In this document: piece after piece, positions 6,552 to 14,686 of the stretch
How positions within the stretch are numbered: the first letter of the stretch is position 1
Layout: every line of letters begins with the position of its first letter
Position numbers and translations under genes: made by a program
The notes under the pieces: generated by a model
The model's input: only the letters and a program-made list of their open reading frames with translations
Database searches by the model: none
Told to the model about the DNA's origin: nothing
NCBI GenBank assembly: GCA_903873805.1
Contig: CAIQQB010000078.1
Coordinates: 1 to 56,844 of the forward strand
Length of the DNA: 56,844 nt
Source of the DNA: an uncultured Opitutia bacterium
GTDB taxonomy: Bacteria; Verrucomicrobiota; Verrucomicrobiia; Opitutales; Opitutaceae
Direction: 5' to 3'

Positions 6552-8744
6552 ATGTCCGCGCCCTATTCCGCACCTGTCTGGGAAAAGATCACCTCCTGCG
6601 GCGCCGCCGTCGAGGCCTCGCTCGCGCGCAGCCGCGTGCTGCTCACGATGGGCGGCGAGCCCACCTTCATTCCGCTCGATCCCACCGGGGCGGAATGGAA
6701 CACCGCCGCGCTCGGCCCGACCAAGCTCGGCTACGCCCGCCGCTTCGCCCGCGAGCTCATCCGCACCGCCTGCCCGGGGGCCGTCGTCCTTGAAACCTCG
6801 GGCAAACACTATCCCGGCGAACCGCTCCCGCGCTGGACGCTCCTGGTGCAGTGGCGCGCCGACGGCCAGCCGCTCTGGCGCGACATCACCCGGCTCCGCG
6901 GCGACACCACCCCCGGCATCCACACGGTGGCCGACGCCGCCCGCGTCATCCGCGCGCTGGCCCGGAAACTCGCCGTCGCCGAGGCCCTGATCCTGCCGCT
7001 CCACGAAAAAGCCGCCCCCGCCGCCGCCATCGGCCACGTGCTGCCGCTCGACCACGACGGCAAGGGCTGGCACAGCGACGACTGGCGTCCCGCCCTCAAG
7101 GCCGACTCCGGCGAACTGCTGCCGGGTGACAGCCTGGCGGGCCTGCGACTGCCGCTCGGCCAGCTGGGGGAGAAAAACCTCCGCCGCGCCCTCACCTGCG
7201 AGCTCAAGGACGGCGCCGTCACGCTGTTCATTCCCCCGCTGGCCCTGCAACCCTGCATTCTGCTTATCACCGCCATCGAGTCGGTCCTCGAGGAAACCGG
7301 GCTGCACGACGTCGTCCTCGCCGGCTACGCGCCGCCGCCCGACCCCGCGCTCCCCACGATCGGCTTCGCCTCCGATCCGGGCGTGCTCGAGGTGAACCTC
7401 GCGGTCTGCGCCACCTGGGCCGACTACGACCGGCAGCTGGAGTCGCTTTACGCCGTGGCGAAAAAGACCGGCCTGATCGCGCGCAAGATCCAGTTCAACG
7501 GCCGCGAGACGGGCACCGGCGGCGGCGCCCACCTGGTCTTCGGCGGCCCGCAGGGGCTGCTCTCGCCGTTCTTCGCGTTTCCCGCCCTGCTGCCATCCGC
7601 CATCCGCTACTTCCAGCACCACCCGGCGCTCAGCTACGCGTTCACCGGCCAGTATCTCGGACCGAGCTCGCAGGCCCCGCGCATCGACGAGTCCACGTTT
7701 GAGGCGCTCTACGAGCTGGAAATCGCCTGCGCCGGCGCAGAGCAACTCGGCTCGCCGCAGAACCTGGCGCTGTTCGACCTGCTCTTCCGCGACCTGCTGA
7801 TGGACCGCTCGGGCAACACCCATCGGGCCGAGCTGAGCGTGGACAAGCTCTGGAATCCCTTTGCGGGTAACGGACGCCTCGGGCTCGTCGAGCTGCGCGC
7901 CTTCGAATCACATCCCGACCGACCCGCGCAGTCGGTCACCGCGCTCTTCATCCGGGCGATCTTCACCCGCCTCTGCGCCGACCCGTTCAAGGTGCCGTTC
8001 ATCCGCTGGAGCGGCGAACTGCACGACCGGTTTTTCCTCCCGGCGTTCGTCTGGCAGGATCTTGCGGCCATCTGCGCGGACCTCAACGCCCACGGTCTGC
8101 CGTTCGAGCTGGAATGGCTGCGCCCGCTCTGGGAATTCCGCTTTCCGCCGCTCGGCGAATTCGCGCTGGCCAGCAAGGAGCCTGAGCCCAAGGGTACGAT
8201 ATTCACCGTCAACTTCCGCCAGGCGCTCGAGGCTTGGCCCCTGCTCGGCGAACAGCCCACCGGCACCGGCACCGCCCGCAGCGTCGACGCCAGCATGGAC
8301 CGCATCGAGGCCTCCGTGAGCGACCCAATCGCGTTGGAAAAGGGACTGCTGCTGGTCAACGGCCTGCCGTGCGAATTCATGCCGGTGAGCGGCACTGCGG
8401 CGGGGGCCGCTCCGGCCGCCGCGGCCGGCATCCGCTTCCGCGCCTTCTACCTCACGCCCGCACTGCACCCGCACATCCCCGTGCACGCCCCGCTGCTGCT
8501 CGAATGGGTGGACCGGGCCACGTTCACCGTCGTGGCCGCCGCCCGCTGGCATGTCTGGAATCCCGCCGGTGTGCCCTACACCAGCCGGCCAGCCGACTCC
8601 GCCGCGGCGCGGACCAGGGCGGCCGAGCGCTGGGAGCCCTGGACCCACACCCTCGGCCAGCCGCGCTTCATCCCGAAGATCGATTTTCCACCCGAAGGCC
8701 GGCACACGCTCGACCTCCGCCGCTACTCCGCCCAGGCGCGGTAG
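6552..8744 (+). CDS. DUF2126 family protein
   Basis: About 730 aa, without the transglutaminase domain that often precedes DUF2126 in roughly 1100-aa fusions. Recognisable parts are LLTMGGEPTFIPLD near residue 32, the central block FNGRETGTGGGAHLVFGG, and the C-terminal LHPHIPVHAPLLLEWVD and WHVWNPAGVPY segments typical of the family. The family has a glutamine-synthetase/GCS-like fold by published prediction, so peptide-bond formation is a reasonable but untested guess. The 8-nt spacing behind the transglutaminase gene means co-expression. The partners often found with it (alpha-E domain and circularly permuted ATP-grasp proteins) are absent here. Confidence 0.88.
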   Translation: MSAPYSAPVWEKITSCGAAVEASLARSRVLLTMGGEPTFIPLDPTGAEWNTAALGPTKLGYARRFARELIRTACPGAVVLETSGKHYPGEPLPRWTLLVQWRADGQPLWRDITRLRGDTTPGIHTVADAARVIRALARKLAVAEALILPLHEKAAPAAAIGHVLPLDHDGKGWHSDDWRPALKADSGELLPGDSLAGLRLPLGQLGEKNLRRALTCELKDGAVTLFIPPLALQPCILLITAIESVLEETGLHDVVLAGYAPPPDPALPTIGFASDPGVLEVNLAVCATWADYDRQLESLYAVAKKTGLIARKIQFNGRETGTGGGAHLVFGGPQGLLSPFFAFPALLPSAIRYFQHHPALSYAFTGQYLGPSSQAPRIDESTFEALYELEIACAGAEQLGSPQNLALFDLLFRDLLMDRSGNTHRAELSVDKLWNPFAGNGRLGLVELRAFESHPDRPAQSVTALFIRAIFTRLCADPFKVPFIRWSGELHDRFFLPAFVWQDLAAICADLNAHGLPFELEWLRPLWEFRFPPLGEFALASKEPEPKGTIFTVNFRQALEAWPLLGEQPTGTGTARSVDASMDRIEASVSDPIALEKGLLLVNGLPCEFMPVSGTAAGAAPAAAAGIRFRAFYLTPALHPHIPVHAPLLLEWVDRATFTVVAAARWHVWNPAGVPYTSRPADSAAARTRAAERWEPWTHTLGQPRFIPKIDFPPEGRHTLDLRRYSAQAR

Positions 8745-8760
8745 AGTCCCGCGTCCGCTT

Positions 8761-8830
8761 CTTTCTCTTTCGTCTTTATCTTCATCTTTCTCCTCCGGAC
8801 CCAATCCGCTGCTCCTGACGAAAGAGAAAG
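8761..8830. repeat. Perfect 14-bp inverted repeat after DUF2126
   Basis: CTTTCTCTTTCGTC (8761-8774) is exactly complementary to 8817-8830, with a 42-nt loop. Both arms lie in pyrimidine- or purine-rich low-complexity sequence that extends to about 8855. It could form a long hairpin at the 3' end of the DUF2126 transcript. Confidence 0.7.
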
Positions 8831-8865
8831 ATAATGAAGAATGACGAAAGAAAGTTTTGAAGAAT

Positions 8866-8923
8866 CCCGCCGCTCCCGCGGCGGGCTACAAAAGCATGCG
8901 TAGCCCGGCTCGGAAGAGCCGGG
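8866..8923. repeat. REP doublet (two GTAG-footed hairpins, opposed)
   Basis: Hairpin 1 is CCCGCCGC/GCGGCGGG (8866-8885, loop TCCC) followed by CTAC. Hairpin 2 is GTAG (8900-8903) followed by CCCGGCTC/GAGCCGGG (8904-8923, loop GGAA). On its own strand each hairpin begins with GTAG, as in RAYT-associated REP pairs. Confidence 0.8.
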
Positions 8924-8942
8924 ATCCGACTTCCGGATGCGG

Positions 8943-8983
8943 AAAACAAAACACCCCGGACGCCACAGGGGGCGGCCGGGGTG
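8943..8983 (-). terminator. Rho-independent terminator of the FKBP gene
   Basis: Read on the minus strand: an 8-bp stem (CACCCCGG / CCGGGGTG, at 8976-8983 and 8952-8959) with further inner GGCG/CGCC pairing, followed directly by TTTTGTTTT. It lies just past the FKBP stop at 9012. Confidence 0.85.
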
Positions 8984-9011
8984 CGCAAAAACTGGCTTCG
9001 TGATTCGCCGC

Positions 9012-9830
9012 TTACTTCGCCGCCGGAGCCGTGACCGGGGGGGTCGTGGCGGACACCGGTGCCGCCGGGGGCGGATTGATGTCCAGCAGCTCAACGTCGA
9101 ACACGAGTGCAGATCCGGGCGGAATCAGGCCGTCGCCCACACCCTGGTCGCCGTAGCCCAGTGCCGGGGGAATGTAGAGTTTGATCTTGCCGCCCTTGTT
9201 GATCTTCTGGATGCCCTCGGTCCAGCCGGGGATGACCTGGTTGAGCGGAAACGTCGCCGGCTCACCGTGGTCGGCCGAGCTGTCGAACTTGGCGCCGGTG
9301 ATGAGCGTGCCGGTGTAGTTGACCTTCACCGTGTCGGTGGGCTTCGGGAAGTCGCCCTGGCCGGGCTGCACGATCTCGTAGAGCAGGCCGCTGGGCAGCG
9401 CCACGACGCCCGCCTTTGCCTTGGTCTCGGCGAGGAACTTGTCCGCCGCGGCCTGACCGGCCGCGGCTTTCACCGTGGCGGCGGCGGCCTGCTTTTCCTG
9501 GGCCTTGGCCTGCTTCGCCTGCATGAAGGCGGTGAACTGCTCGCCGATCTCCTCTTCCTTGAAGGGGACTTCCTTGCCGGACGCGGCCAGTGTCACACCT
9601 TTGATGACGGAGGCGGTCTGCTCGGGCGTCAGCTCGAAGTCGGCCAGGCGGCTGCCAACCAGCCAGCCGAGGGTCTGGAGGATCTGGTCCTCGGTGTAAA
9701 CTTTGGCGGGAACGGCCGGGGCCGCGGCGGCGGCGGGAGCGGCGGGAGCGGCCGGTTGGTCGGCGGCGGGCAGCGCGGTGAAGGCGCCCAGCAAAAGCAC
9801 GGACGCGGGAATCGTGAGGATGGGTTTCAT
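9012..9830 (-). CDS. Exported FKBP-type peptidyl-prolyl isomerase (FkpA/Mip-like)
   Basis: A 272-aa protein with a signal peptide (MKPILTIPASVLLLGAF, cleavage near LPAADQ), an Ala/Pro linker, a helical N-terminal dimerisation-like domain and a C-terminal FKBP domain. FKBP hallmarks are VKVNYTGTLITGAKFDSS, VIPGWTEGIQ, KIKLYIPPALGYGDQG and IPPGSALVFDVELL. It likely assists folding of exported proteins in the periplasm, as FkpA and Mip do. The C-terminal tail is Pro/Thr/Ala-rich. ATG 9830 is chosen because it starts the signal peptide; the open frame runs further upstream to 9980 without domain content. It ends in a good terminator at 8943-8983. Confidence 0.93.
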   Translation of the reverse strand: MKPILTIPASVLLLGAFTALPAADQPAAPAAPAAAAAPAVPAKVYTEDQILQTLGWLVGSRLADFELTPEQTASVIKGVTLAASGKEVPFKEEEIGEQFTAFMQAKQAKAQEKQAAAATVKAAAGQAAADKFLAETKAKAGVVALPSGLLYEIVQPGQGDFPKPTDTVKVNYTGTLITGAKFDSSADHGEPATFPLNQVIPGWTEGIQKINKGGKIKLYIPPALGYGDQGVGDGLIPPGSALVFDVELLDINPPPAAPVSATTPPVTAPAAK

Positions 9831-9993
9831 GCGGGGAGGGTTGTGGGTGATGGTTTGCAGCGCAGCGTTGTCGCCCCGCCGAAAGGGTGCCGAACCTGCC
9901 GGACCCCGGCAGGAATGCAAACACTTACTCGCTCCTTGTGTCCGCCCCCCAGCAGCCTCTAGGTTGGGGTTGACAGACATTTTGCAACGGACC

Positions 9994-10047
9994 GGTAGGG
10001 ACGGCTCTCCGAGCCGTCCGCGGACGCCACGGAGTGGCGTTCCTACC
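9994..10047. repeat. REP doublet closed by an outer GGTAGG/CCTACC stem
   Basis: GGTAGG (9994-9999) pairs with CCTACC (10042-10047). Between them lie GACGGCTC/GAGCCGTC (10000-10018, loop TCC) and ACGCCAC/GTGGCGT (10024-10040, loop GGA). Both hairpins carry GTAG at their 5' foot. It sits in the gap between the divergent FKBP and LOG-domain genes. Confidence 0.8.
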
Positions 10048-10096
10048 CCAACTCAACGAACCCTACCCGCTCCCGGTTTTGCCCCCTCACCCCACC

Positions 10097-12004
10097 ATGC
10101 CCACCGAACCCTTTTGGACCAGCCAGGACGGCCAGATCCTGAGCGTGAAAAACAAGGACGAGCGCACCGTCGCGCTCACGCTCGCCTTCTGGCCGCGCCA
10201 CCCCGAGGAGTTTGAGTTTCTCCAGTCCCGCCTCGCCGACCTCAAGTTCACCGAGCGCAGCTCCCTCGCCCGCATCGGCATCGAGATGCTCCTTCAGGGG
10301 CCGCCCGTCGTCGACGGCCACCGGCTGGTTCTCACCGCCGACGCCTTCCTGTTCGACCCGAGCTTCCCCAACGCCGCCTTCTGGAAAAAGCTCCTCCGTC
10401 TCGGCGCGCCCGTGGGCCGGCTCTTTTTCGCCCCGCCCGCCGCCAAGCTCACCACCGCCGAGATCTGGGACGCCCTCAAGGCCAACCGTCTCAAGCTCCC
10501 CAACACCATCAGCATCGACCGCCTCGGCCGCGTCTACCTCACCCCGCACCAGGTCAGCTACACCCTCAGCGCCAAGCTTTCGCGGCTCAACTTCGAGCAC
10601 ATCGTCAGCGGCCACGCCGGCCGCGGCTTCCTCGACAAGGTCCAGGTGCGCCACGACGCCACCCCGCTGACCGTCCCGCCCCGCTCCGGCCTCCTCACCA
10701 GCTGCTCGATGTATCTGAAGGAGCACTACGTCGTCCTCAACCAGGGCGAGGGCAACTTCGGCATCCACACCAGCGCCGTCCTGCTCGACCCGATCAAGAC
10801 CTTCGGCACGAATGTCATGCTCGAGATCTACAACCCCGGCGACCAGCCCATCGTCAACCCGCTCGTCTCCGTCGAGATCTTCCGCGCCCCCGTCGTCACC
10901 GACCCCGAGGTCAAGACCCTGGCCAAAAAACGCCAGCGCCTGCTCGCCACCGCCACCGGACTCTACAAGTGCCTCGACGAGCGCCCCGCCCGCGAGGCCG
11001 CCGAGGCCCGCCCGCGCACCCGCATCACCGTCAAGGGCCAGAGTGCCACGATGGAAAACCGCGCCGTCCTCATCCGCGCCACCGAGGACCTCCAGAAGCT
11101 CGTCGAGTCCGACACCTGCCCCGTCGGCAACCGCACCCTCATCCAGGCCCTCGACGCCGCCCCGCCCGATGCCGATACGCTGGTCATCGACTATTTTCCC
11201 GACCTGCTTGAGCTCATCGAGCTGCTCACCCGCGTCGGCGAGGTGAAGCTCAAGCGCATCATTTTCCGCCACGCTTCGCGCACACATGGCTACTTTCTCT
11301 CGAGCAACGCCCACGCCCGCCTCGATACGTTTTCCGCCATCGGCATCCAGATCTGCTGGTACGACGAAAACACCCACGAGCTCTACTCGCACACCTACAA
11401 GAAGGACCACGGCTTCTTCGTCCGCGAGGAGCTAGCCCGCAAGTTCCAGGAGACCACCATCCTCGCCTTCTACGGCTCGGCTGTCGGGCTCGACCAGGCC
11501 GACACCGACCGCATTTCCTCCCTCGTGGACAAGCTCGCGCAGTTCATCGGCCCCAACCTCGGCGTGCTCACGGGCGGTGGGGGCGGCGTGATGCGGCTGG
11601 CGACCGACCAGGCCCGCGGCAAGGGCGCCCTCACCGGCGCCTGTTTCCTCGAACTCGAGGCGCAGCCCCCCGAACTCGGCGTGGACTTTTTCAACACCTT
11701 CCAGGAATCGTCGCGCCACTTCCGGCAGAAGTGGTTTGAAGCGGCGGATTTTTGCATCTTCAACGTCGGCGGCGTCGGCACCCTCGAGGAGATCGGCATC
11801 GAGTTGTGCAACCTCAAGCTCGGCATCCGACCGCGCGTGCCGTACGTGTTCTTCAACGCCAAGTTCTGGGGCGATCTCCGCCGGCAGATTCGCGAGATGA
11901 TCCGCACCAAGCGCGCCCCGGCCTGGATGGCCGACTACATCCTCTTCACCGACGACCCCGACGAGGTCGTCGCCTTCTACCGCAAGAAGCTCCAGGTGCT
12001 GTGA
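10097..12004 (+). CDS. Large protein with C-terminal LOG/TIGR00730-like Rossmann domain
   Basis: A 635-aa protein. The last ~190 residues carry the LOG (lysine-decarboxylase-like, cytokinin-phosphoribohydrolase-type) nucleotide-binding signatures: FYGSA near 460, TGGGGGVMRLATDQAR near 492-507, and GGVGTLEEI at 558-566, equivalent to PGGxGTxxE. Stand-alone LOG proteins are about 180-250 aa. The ~440 residues before it have no domain I recognise; they show no signal peptide or membrane segment and contain recurring motifs such as LYLTPHQ-like and IIFRHAS segments. Hydrolysis of a nucleotide 5'-monophosphate is possible. ATG 10097 follows a short pyrimidine-rich leader; the frame is open back to 10034. 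Confidence 0.75.
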   Translation: MPTEPFWTSQDGQILSVKNKDERTVALTLAFWPRHPEEFEFLQSRLADLKFTERSSLARIGIEMLLQGPPVVDGHRLVLTADAFLFDPSFPNAAFWKKLLRLGAPVGRLFFAPPAAKLTTAEIWDALKANRLKLPNTISIDRLGRVYLTPHQVSYTLSAKLSRLNFEHIVSGHAGRGFLDKVQVRHDATPLTVPPRSGLLTSCSMYLKEHYVVLNQGEGNFGIHTSAVLLDPIKTFGTNVMLEIYNPGDQPIVNPLVSVEIFRAPVVTDPEVKTLAKKRQRLLATATGLYKCLDERPAREAAEARPRTRITVKGQSATMENRAVLIRATEDLQKLVESDTCPVGNRTLIQALDAAPPDADTLVIDYFPDLLELIELLTRVGEVKLKRIIFRHASRTHGYFLSSNAHARLDTFSAIGIQICWYDENTHELYSHTYKKDHGFFVREELARKFQETTILAFYGSAVGLDQADTDRISSLVDKLAQFIGPNLGVLTGGGGGVMRLATDQARGKGALTGACFLELEAQPPELGVDFFNTFQESSRHFRQKWFEAADFCIFNVGGVGTLEEIGIELCNLKLGIRPRVPYVFFNAKFWGDLRRQIREMIRTKRAPAWMADYILFTDDPDEVVAFYRKKLQVL

Positions 12005-12029
12005 AGTTGGGCTGGCCGGACCGGAGTGG

Positions 12030-12284
12030 CCCGCGAAACACGCGAATCAGACGAATTCGGATCCGAAAGTAGCGCAGGCTTCCTTGCCTGTTCCGAATAT
12101 TCAGATGATGATCTTTAGAGTGCCGTCTGACTGCCGCCCGGGTCGCTATTGTAGGGCCTCACCTCGCGTGAGGTCTGGCTGTCTTTCCCCGCCCAAGGCT
12201 CGACGCAAGGTCGAGCCCTCCGGCATGCAAGCGAGGCCTTCGCCCTCCGTTTCCCAATTCGCGGCATTCGCGTAATTCGCGGGG
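12030..12284. repeat. 255-bp intergenic element: decamer inverted termini plus three hairpins
   Basis: This element fills almost all of the gap between the convergent LOG-domain and GH37/63-like genes. Left arm 12030-12060 repeats CGCGAA units; right arm 12254-12284 is its inverted counterpart with TTCGCG units. Inside are three GTAG-footed or palindromic hairpins: CAGGC/GCCTG (12075-12090), CCTCAC/GTGAGG (12157-12173) and GGCTCGAC/GTCGAGCC (12197-12217). No coding sequence is apparent. Confidence 0.7.
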
Positions 12285-12319
12285 AAAATGGTCGGCCCGG
12301 CCCGCCGCCGTCCGACGCC

Positions 12320-13744
12320 TCATGCCTCGTAGTTCACCCCGAGCTCCTCGGGGATGATCGGGCGGAATGGTTGCTCGAGATCCGACACGTCATACTTCAG
12401 GTAGCTCTCCAGCAGCATCCCGTAGTAAAGCGCGGTGAAACCCCAGAACTGCGTCTGCCCGAGTCCGGAGCCGTCCTCCGCGTTGTAATACTCCCGCAGC
12501 CCCGGGTTCTTCACCACCGCCATCGTGAACAGGCGGGACGCGAGCTCCCGGGCGGCGTCATTGTAGCCGTAGTGCCGCAGGCCCTGGAAGATCATGTAGT
12601 TCGTCGGCGCCCAGGTGGAACCGCGCCAGTTGCACTCATTGGAGCCATTGGGCAGCCGCTTGGTCCCCTGATAGTAGTCGGGCTCGGTCTTGGCGTAGCT
12701 GGCGACAGGATACGCCAGCCAGAACTCGTTCTCGTTGAGCAGCCGCTCGGTGATCGTGCGCTTGGCGCGCTCCGGCGTCGCGGCCCCGCAGAACAGCGGC
12801 ATGAAGCAGGTCGCGGATTTCACCCGGACCAGCGCCTTGGTCTTCTCGCTCCGGTCGTAATAGATGCCGTCCTTCTCGTCCCAGCAGAGGTCGTTGATGA
12901 GCTGGCACACCTTGTCCGCGTGGGCGGTGAAGCTCTTGCGGTCCTCCGCCTCGCCGAGCTGACCGGCGATCACGGCCATGGCGCGGAGTTCGCGCACGAG
13001 GTAGCTCGCAAGGTCCACGCCCTCGACCTCAAACGCGCCGATCTGGCCGGCGCGGCTCCACTGGTTGTCGGTGCCAGCAGCATCGGCGGAATTCCAGGTG
13101 GGCAGACCGTTGCCGTCGCCGTCGTAGCTGAACCACTTCTCAACGTATTTTTTCAGCCGGTTGTAGTAGCTGCCGTTCTCCGGCACGGTCGCGGTTTCCG
13201 GCGAGGTCTTCAGCCACGCGTAGTTGTCTTTGTCTTGTTTGGCTCCGAGCACGACGAGCTGGGCGAGGAACGGTTTGAAGTGCTGGCGGTCGCGCTGCTT
13301 GTTGAGCGAACGGTTGATGTAGCCGTCGGCCTGCTGGCGGCTGAGGAACAGCTTGAGGTTGGTGTAGCAATACGGGAAAACGCCGAAATAGCCGAGGTAG
13401 AGATTTTCGAAATACAGGTCCCAGTCATAGAATTCGGTGTACGGGTAGCCGGTGAGAAAGTTGCCCCCGGCGTTGGCGACGCCGCGGATGGTTTTGAGAC
13501 CCTTGAGCTTGATGTCCGCATTGGTCTTCCGGAGCCGCGTGAGGAGTTCAGCCGCCTGGGCCGGTCCGATGGCCTTGAGAAAGTCGGCGGTCGCGGGTGA
13601 TTTCGGCGTGAAGGCCGGAGCCGCCGGCGCGGGCGGTGCATCGGGAGCTGCGGGCGGGGTCTGGCCCAGGCCGAGACGGGAAGTGGCGACGAGACCGGCG
13701 AATGAGGCGGAGGCGGAAAGAAAATCGCGGCGGCTGAGGGGCAT
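12320..13744 (-). CDS. Tat-exported (alpha/alpha)6 glycosidase, GH37/GH63-like
   Basis: A 474-aa protein with a twin-arginine leader (MPLSRRDFLSASASFAGL) and a Pro/Ala linker, so export folded to the periplasm is likely. The catalytic region has trehalase/GH63-type signatures: YPYTEFYDWDLYFENLYLG near the N-terminus, NGLPTWNSADA, and CNWRGSTWAPTNYMIFQGL followed by RHYGY, then REYYNAEDG before the aromatic C-terminal helix. These fit trehalase, mannosyl-oligosaccharide glucosidase or mannosylglycerate hydrolase families; the exact substrate cannot be read. ATG 13744 is preceded by AGGAG with good spacing, and an in-frame extension upstream to 13864 lacks a leader. Confidence 0.85.
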   Translation of the reverse strand: MPLSRRDFLSASASFAGLVATSRLGLGQTPPAAPDAPPAPAAPAFTPKSPATADFLKAIGPAQAAELLTRLRKTNADIKLKGLKTIRGVANAGGNFLTGYPYTEFYDWDLYFENLYLGYFGVFPYCYTNLKLFLSRQQADGYINRSLNKQRDRQHFKPFLAQLVVLGAKQDKDNYAWLKTSPETATVPENGSYYNRLKKYVEKWFSYDGDGNGLPTWNSADAAGTDNQWSRAGQIGAFEVEGVDLASYLVRELRAMAVIAGQLGEAEDRKSFTAHADKVCQLINDLCWDEKDGIYYDRSEKTKALVRVKSATCFMPLFCGAATPERAKRTITERLLNENEFWLAYPVASYAKTEPDYYQGTKRLPNGSNECNWRGSTWAPTNYMIFQGLRHYGYNDAARELASRLFTMAVVKNPGLREYYNAEDGSGLGQTQFWGFTALYYGMLLESYLKYDVSDLEQPFRPIIPEELGVNYEA

Positions 13745-13868
13745 GGTTGACTCCTGCTTGGGGTTTGGGGTGACGCCAGCCGGCGGGGCCGGTCCGGCGG
13801 GGGGCGGGTTTTGGAAGCCCCTCACCGCATCCAAATTTGCCGAAACTTCAAGCCGAAGAAGCATGCAA

Positions 13869-13886
13869 CCCGGGGCAAGCCCCGGG
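13869..13886. repeat. CCCGGGGC palindrome
   Basis: CCCGGGGC/GCCCCGGG with a 2-nt AA loop. It lies in the 380-bp gap between the Tat glycosidase start and the broken pilin-like gene. The gap also holds the larger palindrome at 13903-13998; I see no gene in the remainder. Confidence 0.6.
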
Positions 13887-13902
13887 GCATTTAAGATCCA
13901 CT

Positions 13903-13998
13903 GTAGCCGGGGTCGCTGACCCCGGGGATCGAAGTTCGGAATTCCAAAGCCCCGGGGTCAGCCGCCGAGGCTGCCGCACTCGTCGCGACCCCGGCTAC
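13903..13998. repeat. 96-bp GTAG...CTAC palindromic element
   Basis: GTAGCCGGGGTCG (13903-13915) is perfectly complementary to CGACCCCGGCTAC (13986-13998). Internally CCGGGGTC/GACCCCGG and CAGCC/GGCTG form further hairpins. The terminal GTAG/CTAC matches the foot of the other REP-like hairpins. Confidence 0.8.
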
Positions 13999-14123
13999 AA
14001 CCAAGCCGAAGCCAGGTTCGGGGTATCGGACCCATTGCGAATGAAAAACCAGCTCGAACGACCCAACCAACCCAGCTCTCTTTCCGAATGAGATCGATGC
14101 CAGGACGGAAACGTCTGATTGGT

Positions 14124-14486
14124 TCAATTCCCAAAGGTCACCGTGCGCGCCCCGGCGATGCCGCTGGCGGTGATGGGCTGGCCTTGCACCAGAACGACGG
14201 GGTAGGTTTCGTTGGCGACGGTCTGCATTGGTCGGACGTATTGCGAGGAATTGGTTCCCATGAGGACCGTGGTGGCAACGGAACTGTATCCGTAGTCCTT
14301 GAAATATTGATCAGCACCGGTGGAAAGCACTTCCAGCCGGCTCAGGACCGCCTTGTCTTGGGCTTAGGCGCGCACACGGGTGAGCGCCCGATACTTGGGC
14401 CACGCCAGCGCCACCAGCACGCCGACGACGAGGACGGTGAGCATGATCGCGAAGCGGCCGGGCGTAATCGATGGTTTGACAGGCAT
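14124..14486 (-). pseudogene. Pilin/pseudopilin-like gene broken by an in-frame TAA
   Basis: ATG 14486 begins MPVKPSITPGRFAIMLTVLV, a single N-terminal hydrophobic helix, then LAWPKYRALTRVRA and a TAA at 14364-14366. The same frame continues without shift as AQDKAVLSRLEVLSTGADQY to TGA at 14124. Together they make a ~119-residue type IV pilin-like protein with one nonsense codon. A CAA-to-TAA change is likely, because related proteins as I recall them read RVRAQAQDKA at this point. The N-terminus also lacks the usual G|FTLIE processing motif. A GGAG lies upstream of the ATG. It may be a decayed pilin or a gene decoded by readthrough; I favour decay. Confidence 0.7.
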
Positions 14487-14574
14487 GGGGGGCACTCCGG
14501 CGAACAACGGATTGGGGAGAGCAGAGCCGTGCCCGGCTCGGCGCGCAAGCGTGGAGGTGTGTGGACACGAAAAA

Positions 14575-14600
14575 GCGGCCTCCGTTTCGGGAGGCCGCTG
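14575..14600 (-). terminator. Terminator after the VCBS-repeat gene
   Basis: AGCGGCCTCC (14575-14584) pairs with GGAGGCCGCT (14591-14600), loop GTTTCG. On the minus strand the stem is followed by TTTTT. On the plus strand a GGGGGTTTTC tail follows, so it may act both ways. Confidence 0.85.
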
Positions 14601-14640
14601 GGGGTTTTCGAACGGCGGGGAGGCAGGGAGGACCAATCCC

Positions 14641-14663
14641 ATGGGCAGGATGCCCATGCTACG
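14641..14663 (-). repeat. CATGGGCA REP hairpin with GTAG foot
   Basis: CATGGGCA/TGCCCATG (14641-14659, loop GGA) is followed by CTAC, so on the minus strand it reads GTAG-hairpin. It lies between the VCBS gene stop and its terminator, so it would be transcribed into that mRNA's 3' end. Confidence 0.75.
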
Positions 14664-14686
14664 TCGCAGAATCGCCGCCCTCAGGC

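Noticed and set aside
8937-9962. 341-codon plus-strand frame over the FKBP gene
   Set aside because: Antisense shadow of an unmistakable FKBP with its own terminator.
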